64,000 nucleotides of DNA from Paenibacillus prosopidis (GTDB taxonomy: Bacteria > Bacillota > Bacilli > Paenibacillales > Paenibacillaceae). Below the pieces are notes generated by a model, which saw nothing but the letters and a program-made list of their open reading frames with translations, was not told where the DNA came from and did not search any database. Location of the stretch: contig NZ_QPJD01000001.1 of the NCBI RefSeq assembly GCF_003337375.1, forward strand, positions 310,001 to 374,000, in the 5' to 3' direction. Shown piece after piece: positions 1 through 8,108 of this stretch (positions are counted from its first letter, which is position 1; every line of letters starts with the position of its first letter). A program made the translations under genes and the position numbers.

Positions 1-903
1 GAAGCGAACGGGCTAGAGGCGAAGATCGCAGCCATCGGAGACGGTGCATTTCGTCTGCGCTGCACGAGCAAGAACGGCACGGACAAGACGAAGCTCATCT
101 CCCAATTGGAGTTTAAGGCAACAGGTCTGGGAACGGCCTACAAGGATCCTTATGGATTTATTTCGGCTGGACTTTACGATTACAGCAAAGGCGATGTCGG
201 AAACGGCAACGAGAGAGGTATAGCGACCAGCAGAGACGGAGAAACGCACGTAGGCTTCCGCGATATCGACTTCGGTCCATATGGCTCCGGCACCATTACG
301 ATACCGGTTTTCGCCTTATCCAGCGAAGAATATGCGATGCAAATTTGGGAAGGGATGCCCGGCGAGAAGGACAGCTCCTTAGTGGCGGACGTGATTTATC
401 AGAAGCCGTCCAAGTGGAACGTGTATCAAGAAGAAACGTATCGCCTGACCAAGAGACTTCGCGGAATTACTTCGATATGCTTCGTGCTTCGTCAGAAGGT
501 GCACATCAAAGGATTTTCCTTTGAACGACAGAATCGGGCTTTCGAACAAAACTCGGCGGCTTCCTGCGACCGGATTTATGGGGATACATTTAGCGTCGCG
601 GACGAACGCGTGGAAGGCATCGGCAATAACGTCTCCCTTGAATTTACGCATATGGATTTTACCGGAGAAGGCGCTTCGAAGCTTGTCGTGAACGGGAGAT
701 CGCCGATCGACAAGAATACGATCCATATCCGATTTGCTGGCGAGAACGGCGAAAGCAATCAACTCGTGGAATTTGAGAAATCCGATGGATACGAAGAACG
801 GGTGTTTGAATTGGAACAGGTAACGGGGATACAGAAAGTGACATTCATCTTCCTGCCGGGCAGCAACTTCGACTTCGACTGGTTCCGCTTTATGCGGGGA
901 TAA
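1..903 (+). CDS. C-terminal part of a GH2-type beta-galactosidase (5' end outside window)
   Basis: The reading frame is open from base 1 to the TAA at 901-903, so the start lies upstream of the window; about 300 residues are seen. The fragment contains no catalytic motif. It resembles the C-terminal beta-sandwich region of Paenibacillus GH2 beta-galactosidases: a stretch with IWEGMPGE and YQKPSKWNVYQEETY followed by a carbohydrate-binding-like module that ends in FDFDWFRF, the kind of ending seen in CBM6-like domains. No signal can be judged. A terminator follows at 1014. The family assignment comes from remembered resemblance of these segments, not from active-site residues, so the sugar specificity (galactoside or another hexoside) is open. 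Confidence 0.65.
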   Translation, partial: EANGLEAKIAAIGDGAFRLRCTSKNGTDKTKLISQLEFKATGLGTAYKDPYGFISAGLYDYSKGDVGNGNERGIATSRDGETHVGFRDIDFGPYGSGTITIPVFALSSEEYAMQIWEGMPGEKDSSLVADVIYQKPSKWNVYQEETYRLTKRLRGITSICFVLRQKVHIKGFSFERQNRAFEQNSAASCDRIYGDTFSVADERVEGIGNNVSLEFTHMDFTGEGASKLVVNGRSPIDKNTIHIRFAGENGESNQLVEFEKSDGYEERVFELEQVTGIQKVTFIFLPGSNFDFDWFRFMRG

Positions 904-1013
904 GCAGGAAGAGACCGCCCGTAATTTGTTGAAGTAAACGTGGATGTTCATGTCAAAAGCAGCCGATTGCGGATGCTTATGACATGGGGTTGCGCCGTGA
1001 ATCTTAAGTTGAG

Positions 1014-1045
1014 GGTATCGGTCATTGACCGGTGCCTTTTTTATT
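1014..1045 (+). terminator. Rho-independent terminator after the beta-galactosidase fragment
   Basis: Stem 1014-1023 (GGTATCGGTC) pairs with 1027-1036 (GACCGGTGCC) using two G-U pairs and a 3-nt loop, followed by a T-rich run at 1037-1045. It separates the upstream gene from rpoN. The same ACCGGTGCC sequence recurs inverted at about 1062-1071, so a second, longer fold is possible. Confidence 0.8.
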
Positions 1046-1136
1046 TAGGAAATCCGATTGACGGCACCGGTATACTATTGACAAAATTGACGAGCATCCG
1101 GAATAAAATAGAGCAAAAGCCTAAAGGATGATTCAG

Positions 1137-2489
1137 ATGAGCCCGGGTTACGGCATGTATCAGCAGCAAACGGCCAAAATGCGCATGACGCCGCAATTTC
1201 GGCAGGCGATCAAGATTCTTCAGCTCCCGACCCCGGATTTACTCGAATGCATCCGGCAGGAGCTTCAGGAAAATCCGATGCTGGATCCCTCAGGGACCGA
1301 TTGGGGTGCCTATGCGGAATATGACAAGCGGCAGCTAAGGCAACCGCCTGAACCCGGAGCCGGCCCGATCGGCCCGTATAATTCCGATTATGATCCGCTT
1401 CATCAAGCGGTATGGAAGGACGCCTCCCTGGAGAAGCACCTTAAGGAGCAATTGAATGTGCTGACCGGCATTCCGCGCTCTGTCCGGCAAATCATCGCGT
1501 ACATGATCGGAAATCTGGACGGGAACGGGTATATGGAGCTGTCGTTAGCAGAAATCGCCGATGCGCTAGAGGTCGATAGCTGCGAGGCAGAGCAAGCGCT
1601 CGACATCTTGAAGGGCTTTGAGCCTGCCGGTGTCGGGGCGAGAGATTTAAAGGAATGCCTGATCATTCAGGCGAATCGCCTGCCGGCTTGTCCGCCGCTT
1701 GTTCCCGTCCTGATTCGGCATCATCTCGAAGATATCGCGTATCACTCCATTCATCGATTGGCCTCAAGGCTGCAGGCCGCCTCGAGTGAAATGCAGGAGG
1801 CGATCGAGACGCTGAAGGAGCTGAATCCCCGTCCGGGCGCGGCATTCTCTGCAGGCGACATCCCTTATATCGTACCGGACGTCAGAGTCGAGCAGGCGGG
1901 GGAGCGGTTCGTTATCACCGTTCAAAACGCGGCAGCGCCCCGTCTCTCCATTAACGGTCATTATGAACGGCTGCTTAAGGAAGGCGGGGAGCATGACGAG
2001 GCAAAGGCATTTCTTTCTAAAAAGCTGAACGCGGCTGTCTTCTTCATCAAGTGCATCGAACAGCGGCGGGACACCTTGTTTCGCGTGACGCAGGCGATCG
2101 TCGAGGAGCAGATAGACTTTTTCAGAGAAGGGATTTCCCGTCTCAAGCCGATGAACCTGAAGCGGATTGCGGACATCGTGAGCCTGCATGAATCGACCGT
2201 CAGCCGCGTGACCGCCGGCAAATACGCGCAAACGCCGTGGGGCGTCTTCGAGCTGAAAGCCTTTTTCCCTACCGGCTATCAGCAGGACTCAGGCGAATCG
2301 GCATCCGCAGACAGCGTGAAGGCTCGAATAAAGGAATTAATCGGCGGTGAAAACCGCAAGAAGCCATACTCGGATCAACAGCTGGCGGATCGGATGACGG
2401 AGGAGGGCATTCGGATTTCCAGGCGTACGGTGGCCAAATACCGGGAGGAGATGGGCATCTCCTCTTCTGTGAACCGTAGACGGCTATAG
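1137..2489 (+). CDS. rpoN: RNA polymerase sigma-54 factor
   Basis: Sigma-54 directs core RNA polymerase to -24/-12 promoters and needs an AAA+ activator to open them. The N-terminus is the glutamine-rich activator-contact region (QQQTAKMRMTPQFRQAIKILQ); the middle is the core-binding and HTH part; the C-terminus carries the RpoN box (SRRTVAKYREEMGI) that reads the -24 element. Length is about 450 residues, normal for Bacillota. The ATG at 1137 is preferred over 1128 because AAAGGA at 1123-1128 sits 8 nt ahead of it. Its stop codon overlaps that of convergent ablB by six bases (2484-2489), leaving no room for a terminator. Placement beside the lysine genes, which carry three sigma-54 promoters, and their activator suggests a local functional link, though sigma-54 also serves genes elsewhere. 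Confidence 0.95.
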   Translation: MSPGYGMYQQQTAKMRMTPQFRQAIKILQLPTPDLLECIRQELQENPMLDPSGTDWGAYAEYDKRQLRQPPEPGAGPIGPYNSDYDPLHQAVWKDASLEKHLKEQLNVLTGIPRSVRQIIAYMIGNLDGNGYMELSLAEIADALEVDSCEAEQALDILKGFEPAGVGARDLKECLIIQANRLPACPPLVPVLIRHHLEDIAYHSIHRLASRLQAASSEMQEAIETLKELNPRPGAAFSAGDIPYIVPDVRVEQAGERFVITVQNAAAPRLSINGHYERLLKEGGEHDEAKAFLSKKLNAAVFFIKCIEQRRDTLFRVTQAIVEEQIDFFREGISRLKPMNLKRIADIVSLHESTVSRVTAGKYAQTPWGVFELKAFFPTGYQQDSGESASADSVKARIKELIGGENRKKPYSDQQLADRMTEEGIRISRRTVAKYREEMGISSSVNRRRL

Positions 2490-3332
2490 CTTTACCCATA
2501 GATTCATATCTTCGAATTTATCATAGATATCGCAGTTTTTCGTCAGCCTACCGCAATACCGGTACCCCATCTGGCGGAAAACGGCGTTCATGCCAAAAGA
2601 AAGCGCGCGGGACAAAGAATACAGGCAGCGGATATTCCGTCCGGCCAGTTCCTCTTCCAAGGCATGGAGGAGCAGCCGCATATGACCCTTGCCGCGATGG
2701 CTCGGAAGGGTGGCACAATCGGTCATTTCGGCGTTCCGATATATCGTGTTGATTTCAGCCGAAGCGGAGCTGACCAGCTCGCCGGATTGTTCGATGACAT
2801 AGAATATCGTGCCTTCTAGCATCGCCTTCCCGACATAAGAAGGATCATGCATCGGTACCGGGTACGTTTTAAAAATACGGCCGTATAAAGCAGCGAGCGC
2901 TCCGGCATCATCCGGTGAAGCCATTCGCAGCGTAACGTCGTCAGCGGCTTGGGTGCGATCCGGCCTGAACGGCAGCTCCAGCACCTGCCTCAAAATATGA
3001 TCTTCCTCAATCCAATAGTCGCTTGTACGCCGCTCAAGATCCAAATAGTAGGCCATGCAGTAAGCATCCCTGCCGTCAAAATAGCCTTTGTAAATCCCCT
3101 CCAGCATACATCCTTTTGATAAGAAAATCTCCCAATCTTCTTGACGGGATTTAATGAAAAGTTTGGTCAGCGCGCGCTGCTTGGCGATCCCGCAGGCAAA
3201 CTCGAAGAGCGAATCGATATTTCCCTCATAGTCGTCTACTCGCAGCCTTTTGTTAAAGGCATCGAGGCAGTAATGAACGGTGCAGCCGTTTCCGGTCTCG
3301 ACCTGATTGCTATAGTAAAGGTCCTTTGGCAT
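2484..3332 (-). CDS. ablB: beta-lysine N-acetyltransferase (AblB/YodP)
   Basis: A 282-residue GNAT protein that, in its family, acetylates the epsilon-amino group of beta-lysine made by lysine 2,3-aminomutase. Seen: an N-terminal half typical of AblB (FEFACGIAKQRALTKLFIKS, YYLDLERR) and a C-terminal GNAT domain with the acetyl-CoA loop (LPSHRGKGHMRLLLHAL). The ATG at 3332 is chosen because GGAGG lies about 8 nt upstream on the minus strand; the longer open frame to 3383 adds residues from the leader hairpin. It is transcribed away from yokU from its own -24/-12 promoter at 3418-3434. In methanogens the same product is an osmolyte; here the catabolic neighbours point to lysine breakdown. Confidence 0.9.
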   Translation of the reverse strand: MPKDLYYSNQVETGNGCTVHYCLDAFNKRLRVDDYEGNIDSLFEFACGIAKQRALTKLFIKSRQEDWEIFLSKGCMLEGIYKGYFDGRDAYCMAYYLDLERRTSDYWIEEDHILRQVLELPFRPDRTQAADDVTLRMASPDDAGALAALYGRIFKTYPVPMHDPSYVGKAMLEGTIFYVIEQSGELVSSASAEINTIYRNAEMTDCATLPSHRGKGHMRLLLHALEEELAGRNIRCLYSLSRALSFGMNAVFRQMGYRYCGRLTKNCDIYDKFEDMNLWVKL

Positions 3333-3343
3333 GAGGGTTCCTC

Positions 3344-3369
3344 CTAAAAAGTTTTGCGAAGCAAAACTT
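3344..3369 (-). promoter_or_regulatory. Hairpin with T-run in the ablB leader (possible attenuator)
   Basis: On the minus strand AAGTTTTGC (3369-3361), loop TTC, GCAAAACTT (3357-3349) form a perfect 9-bp stem followed at once by Ts and then the ablB ribosome site. A competing hairpin GCGAAG-TTTTG-CTTCGC overlaps its 5' arm. It has the form of a weak terminator or a translation-masking element, or it could be an operator sharing the TTTTGC half-site with 3527-3544. Function is inferred only. Confidence 0.4.
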
Positions 3370-3417
3370 CGCTTCGAAAGCATACGCTTAAAGCGAATGG
3401 TTCTATACGTATTTTAT

Positions 3418-3434
3418 GTGCAAAAATGATGCCA
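3418..3434 (-). promoter_or_regulatory. Sigma-54 (-24/-12) promoter of ablB
   Basis: Minus-strand TGGCATC-ATTT-TTGCA matches the sigma-54 consensus TGGCACG-N4-TTGCW with GG (3433-3432) and GC (3421-3420) exactly 12 bp apart. The predicted start point is about 75 nt before the ablB ATG. It faces away from the matching promoter at 3596-3612. Confidence 0.85.
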
Positions 3435-3526
3435 GTTCTGCGGATCGGTCTATATGAAGGTACCCATCCGGTCTCATCGTTCATTGCCAACCGGGTTTTG
3501 ACGGCTTGCCGCAAAAAAATGAACGG

Positions 3527-3544
3527 CTGCAAAATCTTTTGCAG
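3527..3544. promoter_or_regulatory. Candidate activator (KamR) binding palindrome
   Basis: CTGCAAAATCTTTTGCAG is a perfect 8+2+8 palindrome located between the two divergent -24/-12 promoters, about 95 and 55 bp from them. That is where an enhancer-binding activator would be expected to bind. Related TTTTGC half-sites occur at 3351-3367 and, singly, inside kamR at 13110-13117. Confidence 0.55.
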
Positions 3545-3595
3545 CAGATCCGGCGCTTCATCCCCACTGGGGAGAATGTATCGCCCTTCCAAAGT

Positions 3596-3612
3596 TGGCA
3601 TGGTGCTTGCTT
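3596..3612 (+). promoter_or_regulatory. Sigma-54 (-24/-12) promoter of the yokU-yodTSRQ-gabT operon
   Basis: TGGCATG-GTGC-TTGCT fits the consensus with GG at 3597-3598 and GC at 3609-3610, the required 12-bp register. The predicted start is near 3621 and the yokU ATG is at 3669 after an AGGAGGG ribosome site. The rest of the 336-nt gap between ablB and yokU holds the other promoter, the palindrome and the ablB leader hairpin. Confidence 0.85.
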
Positions 3613-3668
3613 ATATAAGAAGGGTAGAGAGGTCCGGCCCACAAAACGTTTAGGAGGGACAATCGGGC

Positions 3669-3932
3669 ATGACATGCATATGGTGCGATGCGGAAGACAG
3701 CAAGGAAGGCGTTAAAGACTGCTATTGGATTATGCCGGACGGCAAATCAACAGTGGAGATATTGGATATTCCGGCAATCGATTGTCCGCGCTGCGGCAGC
3801 TATGTTTCCGAGAGCATGTCGCAGAAGGTGGAAGAGGCGCTGTATTTGAATGACGTATCCGCCTTGGGAAGCCGGTTCCGCTATGAAGAGCTGATGAATG
3901 CGCCGCGGATTAATAAGTTTTATTTTAAATGA
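3669..3932 (+). CDS. yokU: YokU-family small zinc-ribbon-like protein
   Basis: An 87-residue protein with two CxxC pairs: CIWC near residue 3 and CPRC near residue 40. This is a likely zinc ribbon of the YgiT/MqsA N-terminal type without the HTH half. YokU-like genes accompany lysine 2,3-aminomutase genes in Bacillus (in B. thuringiensis yokU is co-transcribed with kamA). The molecular function is not known. It has a good start (AGGAGGG 10 nt ahead) and is the first gene behind the plus-strand sigma-54 promoter, 34 nt before yodT. Confidence 0.8.
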   Translation: MTCIWCDAEDSKEGVKDCYWIMPDGKSTVEILDIPAIDCPRCGSYVSESMSQKVEEALYLNDVSALGSRFRYEELMNAPRINKFYFK

Positions 3933-3966
3933 GCGCAAGGAGTAAAACCAGGGGGAGGCAGTCGAG

Positions 3967-5319
3967 ATGCAGCGGGAACATTTGATTAAACCGCTACTGG
4001 GTCGTTCGTATCCCGCAGTTCAATATGGGAAAGGCGTATTTCTGTACGATGAGCAGGGCAAATCGTATCTGGATGCTTGCTCCGGCGCCGTTACGGCCAG
4101 TATCGGGCACGGCGTTCAAGAAGTTGCCGACGCGATGCTCGAGCAGGCAAGCAAAGTATCCTTCGTTTACCGTTCCCAGTTCACAAGTGAGCCCGCCGAG
4201 GAGCTGGCGCGGAAGCTGAGCGAATTGGCGCCGGGAGGGGATTACTGGGTATTCTTCGTGAACAGCGGCTCCGAAGCGACGGAGACGGCCATGAAGATCG
4301 CGATTCAGCACTGGCAGGAGCGGGGACGTCCGGAGAAGTATCAAATTATTTCCCGCCGGATGAGCTATCACGGGATTACGATGGGCGCCTTATCGATGTC
4401 CGGCCACGCCGCAAGGCGGAGAAGGTTTCTCCCGCTGCTGGAGGATTTTCCGGTCGTGGCGCCCCCCTATTGCTACCGCTGTCCGTTTGGCGCTGCCTTT
4501 CCGGCGTGCGAGTTGATGTGCGCGGACGATCTGGAGACCGCAATCGGGCGGATCGGGGCTGAGCATATTGCGGCTTTTATTGCAGAGCCGATCATTGGAG
4601 CTGCGGGCGGGGCCGTTGTACCGCCTGAGGGTTATTACCGGAAGATGAAGGACATTTGCGAACGGAATGAGATTCTGTTCATTGCCGACGAAGTGATGAC
4701 CGGGATCGCCCGGACGGGAAAAATGTTCGGCCTGGAGCATTGGGGCGTCGAGCCGGACCTGATCGCACTGGGCAAAGGGATGAGCGCCGGCTATACACCG
4801 ATGGCGGCCGCGCTTGTCAGCGATCATGTGATGGAACCCGTCCTGCAGGGTTCCAAGAGTATCATGTCCGGCCACACGTACAGCGCGAATCCGCAATCGG
4901 CGGCGGTTTCCCTTGCGGTTTTGGACTATATCGGCAAGCATCGGCTGGCGGAAGCCGCCGAGACGAGCGGCGCCTATTTGCTTTCCCGGTTACACGAACT
5001 GGCGCAGCAATGTGAAATAATCGGGGATGTGCGTGGCAAGGGCCTGCTCCTGGCCATTGAACTGGTTGCAGGCCGTACCGCCAAGCAGCCGTTTCCATCG
5101 AGGCTCGGCGTTACCTCCCGGATCGTTGACAAAGCATTTCATAAAGGGCTTCTCGTCTATCCGGCTGCAGGAGGGGCAGATGGGGAAGGAGATGCGATTA
5201 TCATTGCACCTCCGCTTGTAATCAAACGGGAGGAGATCGATTTGCTGACCGCTCTCCTGAAGGAAACGCTGGAAGAAGTGACGCGGGAGCTCGGGGAAGC
5301 GGAGGTGGAAGAGCAATGA
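3967..5319 (+). CDS. yodT: Class III PLP aminotransferase YodT
   Basis: A 450-residue fold-type I, class III aminotransferase. Seen: the glycine-rich phosphate contact (FVNSGSEATETAMK), the EVMTG segment with the pyridine-contacting Asp (FIADEVMTGIARTGK), and the Schiff-base lysine K270 in ALGKGMSAG. In the proposed lysine route it removes the beta-amino group of N-acetyl-beta-lysine to give a 6-acetamido-3-oxo acid; this step is inferred from the yod gene order, not read from the sequence. Start at ATG 3967 after GGGGGAGG. Its TGA overlaps the next start (ATGA at 5316-5319), so translation is coupled to yodS. Confidence 0.88.
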   Translation: MQREHLIKPLLGRSYPAVQYGKGVFLYDEQGKSYLDACSGAVTASIGHGVQEVADAMLEQASKVSFVYRSQFTSEPAEELARKLSELAPGGDYWVFFVNSGSEATETAMKIAIQHWQERGRPEKYQIISRRMSYHGITMGALSMSGHAARRRRFLPLLEDFPVVAPPYCYRCPFGAAFPACELMCADDLETAIGRIGAEHIAAFIAEPIIGAAGGAVVPPEGYYRKMKDICERNEILFIADEVMTGIARTGKMFGLEHWGVEPDLIALGKGMSAGYTPMAAALVSDHVMEPVLQGSKSIMSGHTYSANPQSAAVSLAVLDYIGKHRLAEAAETSGAYLLSRLHELAQQCEIIGDVRGKGLLLAIELVAGRTAKQPFPSRLGVTSRIVDKAFHKGLLVYPAAGGADGEGDAIIIAPPLVIKREEIDLLTALLKETLEEVTRELGEAEVEEQ

Positions 5320-6149
5320 TGGATCACGGCGCGAATGGGAATGAAAACGAAGCTGGAGGGGATACCAAGCCTTCGGCTGGAGCCTCGGACGGATTCGATG
5401 CCGCATCCGGTATTCCGTCTGGAGCCGATGCCGGAAACCGGGCGGGAACAGCGCTAAACAAGATCAGAACGCTCGAGGAGGCGCTGGCCGTCATCACCGA
5501 CGGCACGACGCTCATGTACGGCGGCTTCGGCGGGATCGGCACGCCTCCTGCCCTTACGGAAGGGATCGTGGCCAAAGGGGTCAAGGATCTTATTCTCATT
5601 GGCAACGATACCGGATTTCCGCAGATCGGCATTGGCCCATTAGTCACGCTTGGGAGGGTCGCCAAGGTTATCACCTCCCACATCGGCTCCAATCCGTTTG
5701 CCGGTAAACGGATGACGGAAGGGAGCATGGAGGTCGTCTTTTATCCGCAGGGGACGCTGGCCGAGAAAATTCGGGCGGGAGGCGTCGGACTTGGGGGCAT
5801 CTTGGTCGATGTCGGCGTCGGCACTTTAATGGGTGAAGGCAGAGAGACGGTGTCCGTCTTGGGAAAGACGTATTTGGTCGAACCGGCGCTGACCGCCGAA
5901 GTGGCCATCGTTCATGCGAAACGGGCGGATCCTTACGGCAATTTGGTTTACGACAAGAGCGGCCGGAATTTTAATCCGTTAGTCGCGATGGCCGGACGAA
6001 TCACAATCGCGGAAGCGGATGAAATCGTGCCTCTTGGCGGACTGGACCCGGAGACGATCGTCACGCCGGGCGTTTTTGTCGATATGGTCATTCCGGGCAA
6101 AGGGGTGAGCTGGCAATGGGTATGGGAGAAGAAACACGCAGCCGAATAG
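5316..6149 (+). CDS. yodS: 3-oxoacid CoA-transferase subunit A (YodS)
   Basis: Alpha subunit of a family I CoA-transferase of the acetoacetate/3-oxoacid type, which moves CoA onto the oxo acid. The typical glycine-rich start of the fold is present (LMYGGFGGIGTPPALTEG), as are IGNDTG and SHIGSN. It is odd in having about 45 extra N-terminal residues rich in Gly, Ala, Asp and Asn (MMDHGANGNENEAGG onward) ahead of the normal start at roughly LNKIRTLEEAL; no alternative start with a better ribosome site was seen. The 3' end overlaps yodR by 34 nt. It pairs with yodR to form the active heteromer. Confidence 0.88.
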   Translation: MMDHGANGNENEAGGDTKPSAGASDGFDAASGIPSGADAGNRAGTALNKIRTLEEALAVITDGTTLMYGGFGGIGTPPALTEGIVAKGVKDLILIGNDTGFPQIGIGPLVTLGRVAKVITSHIGSNPFAGKRMTEGSMEVVFYPQGTLAEKIRAGGVGLGGILVDVGVGTLMGEGRETVSVLGKTYLVEPALTAEVAIVHAKRADPYGNLVYDKSGRNFNPLVAMAGRITIAEADEIVPLGGLDPETIVTPGVFVDMVIPGKGVSWQWVWEKKHAAE

Positions 6150-6778
6150 CGAAGCGGGCTGCCCTGGAATTGCAGAACGGGATGGTCGTCAATCTCGGCA
6201 TCGGCATCCCGACGCTTGTCGCGGATTTTATACCGGAAGGCGTTCACGTCGTGTTTCATGCGGAGAACGGCATTCTGTTCGCCGGCAGAGCGCCGGATCC
6301 GGGAGAGGAAGACCCTTTCCTGTGCAATGCGGGCGGCTACCCCATCACTATAGTAAACGGCGCCTCCTATTGCGACAGCGCGATTGCCTTCGCGATGATT
6401 CGCCGGGGCTGCATCGACATGACGATACTCGGGGCGCTTGAGGTGAGCGAGTGCGGGGATCTGGCCAACTGGATCGTGCCGGGAAAGCGCGTGTCCGGCA
6501 TTGGAGGGGCCATGGAGCTGGCCCAAAAAGCGAAGAAGGTCGTCGTCCTGATGAATCATGTCAATCAACAGGGTGAATCGAAAATCAGGAAGCGGTGCGG
6601 GCTGCCGCTTACCGCGCGTGAATGCGTCGATTTGATCATAACCGATATGGCGGTTATGGAGGTAGGCGCCGAAGGGTTGATTTTGCGGGAGGTAATGGCC
6701 CCATATACGGTGGAAGACGTCGTTCGATATACGGAAGCGGCCTTGATCATACCGGAGAATATCTCAATCATTACGTAG
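6116..6778 (+). CDS. yodR: 3-oxoacid CoA-transferase subunit B (YodR)
   Basis: Beta subunit partner of YodS, 220 residues. It carries the catalytic glutamate of family I CoA-transferases, E50 in HAENGILFAG, and the conserved GGYP, GCIDMTILGALEVS and GIGGAMELA segments. The start ATG 6116 lies inside the end of yodS and is preceded by AAGGGGTG with 8-nt spacing, pointing to coupled translation and equal amounts of both subunits. In the lysine route the likely substrate is 6-acetamido-3-oxohexanoate (inference from context). Confidence 0.9.
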   Translation: MGMGEETRSRIAKRAALELQNGMVVNLGIGIPTLVADFIPEGVHVVFHAENGILFAGRAPDPGEEDPFLCNAGGYPITIVNGASYCDSAIAFAMIRRGCIDMTILGALEVSECGDLANWIVPGKRVSGIGGAMELAQKAKKVVVLMNHVNQQGESKIRKRCGLPLTARECVDLIITDMAVMEVGAEGLILREVMAPYTVEDVVRYTEAALIIPENISIIT

Positions 6779-6806
6779 GCCGGCCTTATCCAAAGGAGGG
6801 ATTGAC

Positions 6807-8108
6807 ATGAAAGGTGATCCGGTTTCATTCAAAGTCCGCATTCGCGAGTGGATGCATAATCATCGGGAGGAAGGCACGAGCTTGCTGCAGGACATGGTCA
6901 GATTGCCGAGCACGCAGGGGAACGAGCGGGAAGTCCAGCTTCTCATTGCCGGAAAGCTGCGAGGGTTGGGCATGGATGTGGAGGTGTGGGAACCGGACGG
7001 CGAAGCGCTCGAAGCCCATCCTTTTTTTTATTCGCCGCGCAGCCGCTTTATAGGCAGCCCCAATGTCGTCGGCATATGGAGAGGATCGGGAGGGGGACGA
7101 TCGATCATTTTGAACGGACATATGGATGTTGTGCCGGAGGGAGACGCCGGACAGTGGCACGATGATCCGTTCAGCGGCAAAGTCGCGGACGGCAAGCTGT
7201 TCGGACGCGGCGCGACGGATATGAAGGGAGGAATCGCGTCACTGCTGTTGGCGGTCCAAGCAGTCCGTGAGCTCGGGATCCGGCTGAAGGGCGATATCAT
7301 CTTCCAAAGCGTCATTGAGGAAGAAAGCGGTGGAGCCGGGACGCTGGCGGCGATCCTGAAGGGGTACAAAGCCGACGCCGCGCTCATTCCGGAGCCGACC
7401 AACCTTAGGATTTTTCCCAAGCAGCAGGGCTCGATGTGGTTCCGCATCGAAGTGAAGGGCCGTTCCGCCCACGGCGGGACCAGGTACGAAGGTGTGAGCG
7501 CGATCGATATGAGCATGGCGGTCATCGCGCATATCCGCGAGTTGGAAGAGACAAGGAACGCCACTGTCTCCGATCCGTTATATGCCAGCAATCCGATTCC
7601 GTTTCCGATCAATATCGGCGTCATTAAGGGCGGGAATTGGCCGTCCTCCGTTCCGGATACGGTAACCCTGGAAGGCAGGTTCGGCGTCGCCCCCGAGGAG
7701 AAGCTGGAGCAGGCCAAGGAAGAGATGATCCGGTGGATGGAGCGGCTGAAGGAGAAGGATCCATGGTTTGAGGAGCATCCGCCGGCGGTGGAATGGTTCG
7801 GCGCCAGATGGGTGCCGGGCAGCGTAAGCCTGGAGCATACGTTCATCCGGACGTTGTCGGAGCAGTACAGGGAGGTTCTCCTGCAGGAGCCCGTTATCGA
7901 GGCGTCGCCATGGGGAACGGACGGCGGCCTGCTGACTCTGCTGGCCGAGACTCCTTGCATTGTATTCGGTCCGGGCGTCACGGAAGCCGCTCATTACCCG
8001 AACGAATATATTAAGCTGGACCATGTTTTCGAGGCGGCGGAAATTATTGCGCTGACATTGATTGAGTGGTGCGGATTGGAGGGAAAGGGAGATGGAGATG
8101 GAGACTGA
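6807..8108 (+). CDS. yodQ: M20-family amidohydrolase (N-acetyl deacylase YodQ)
   Basis: A 433-residue ArgE/DapE/ACY1-type zinc hydrolase. Metal-site motifs are all visible: GHMDVVP (first His with Asp), GRGATDMKGG (bridging Asp), and EEESGG (catalytic Glu-Glu pair). The dimerisation lid lies between. In the yod pathway it would remove the acetyl group that AblB added, releasing 4-aminobutyrate for GabT; this is inference from gene order. The start ATG 6807 follows AAAGGAGGG. The end overlaps gabT by 17 nt. Confidence 0.85.
   Translation: MKGDPVSFKVRIREWMHNHREEGTSLLQDMVRLPSTQGNEREVQLLIAGKLRGLGMDVEVWEPDGEALEAHPFFYSPRSRFIGSPNVVGIWRGSGGGRSIILNGHMDVVPEGDAGQWHDDPFSGKVADGKLFGRGATDMKGGIASLLLAVQAVRELGIRLKGDIIFQSVIEEESGGAGTLAAILKGYKADAALIPEPTNLRIFPKQQGSMWFRIEVKGRSAHGGTRYEGVSAIDMSMAVIAHIRELEETRNATVSDPLYASNPIPFPINIGVIKGGNWPSSVPDTVTLEGRFGVAPEEKLEQAKEEMIRWMERLKEKDPWFEEHPPAVEWFGARWVPGSVSLEHTFIRTLSEQYREVLLQEPVIEASPWGTDGGLLTLLAETPCIVFGPGVTEAAHYPNEYIKLDHVFEAAEIIALTLIEWCGLEGKGDGDGD

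Noticed and set aside
379..951. 190-codon minus-strand frame over the beta-galactosidase end
   Set aside because: The plus-strand frame is continuous through the whole fragment and resembles known enzymes; the minus frame does not.
1058..1080. Sigma-54 promoter before rpoN (GGCACC...TTG)
   Set aside because: The GG and GC elements are not in the 12-bp register, so it does not fit; only a weak sigma-A-like pair near 1078-1107 remains.
7028..7981. 317-codon open frame on the minus strand inside yodQ
   Set aside because: It lies fully antisense to a gene with intact M20 metal motifs, has no ribosome site and shows Ser/Pro-rich composition typical of reverse frames in GC-rich codons.
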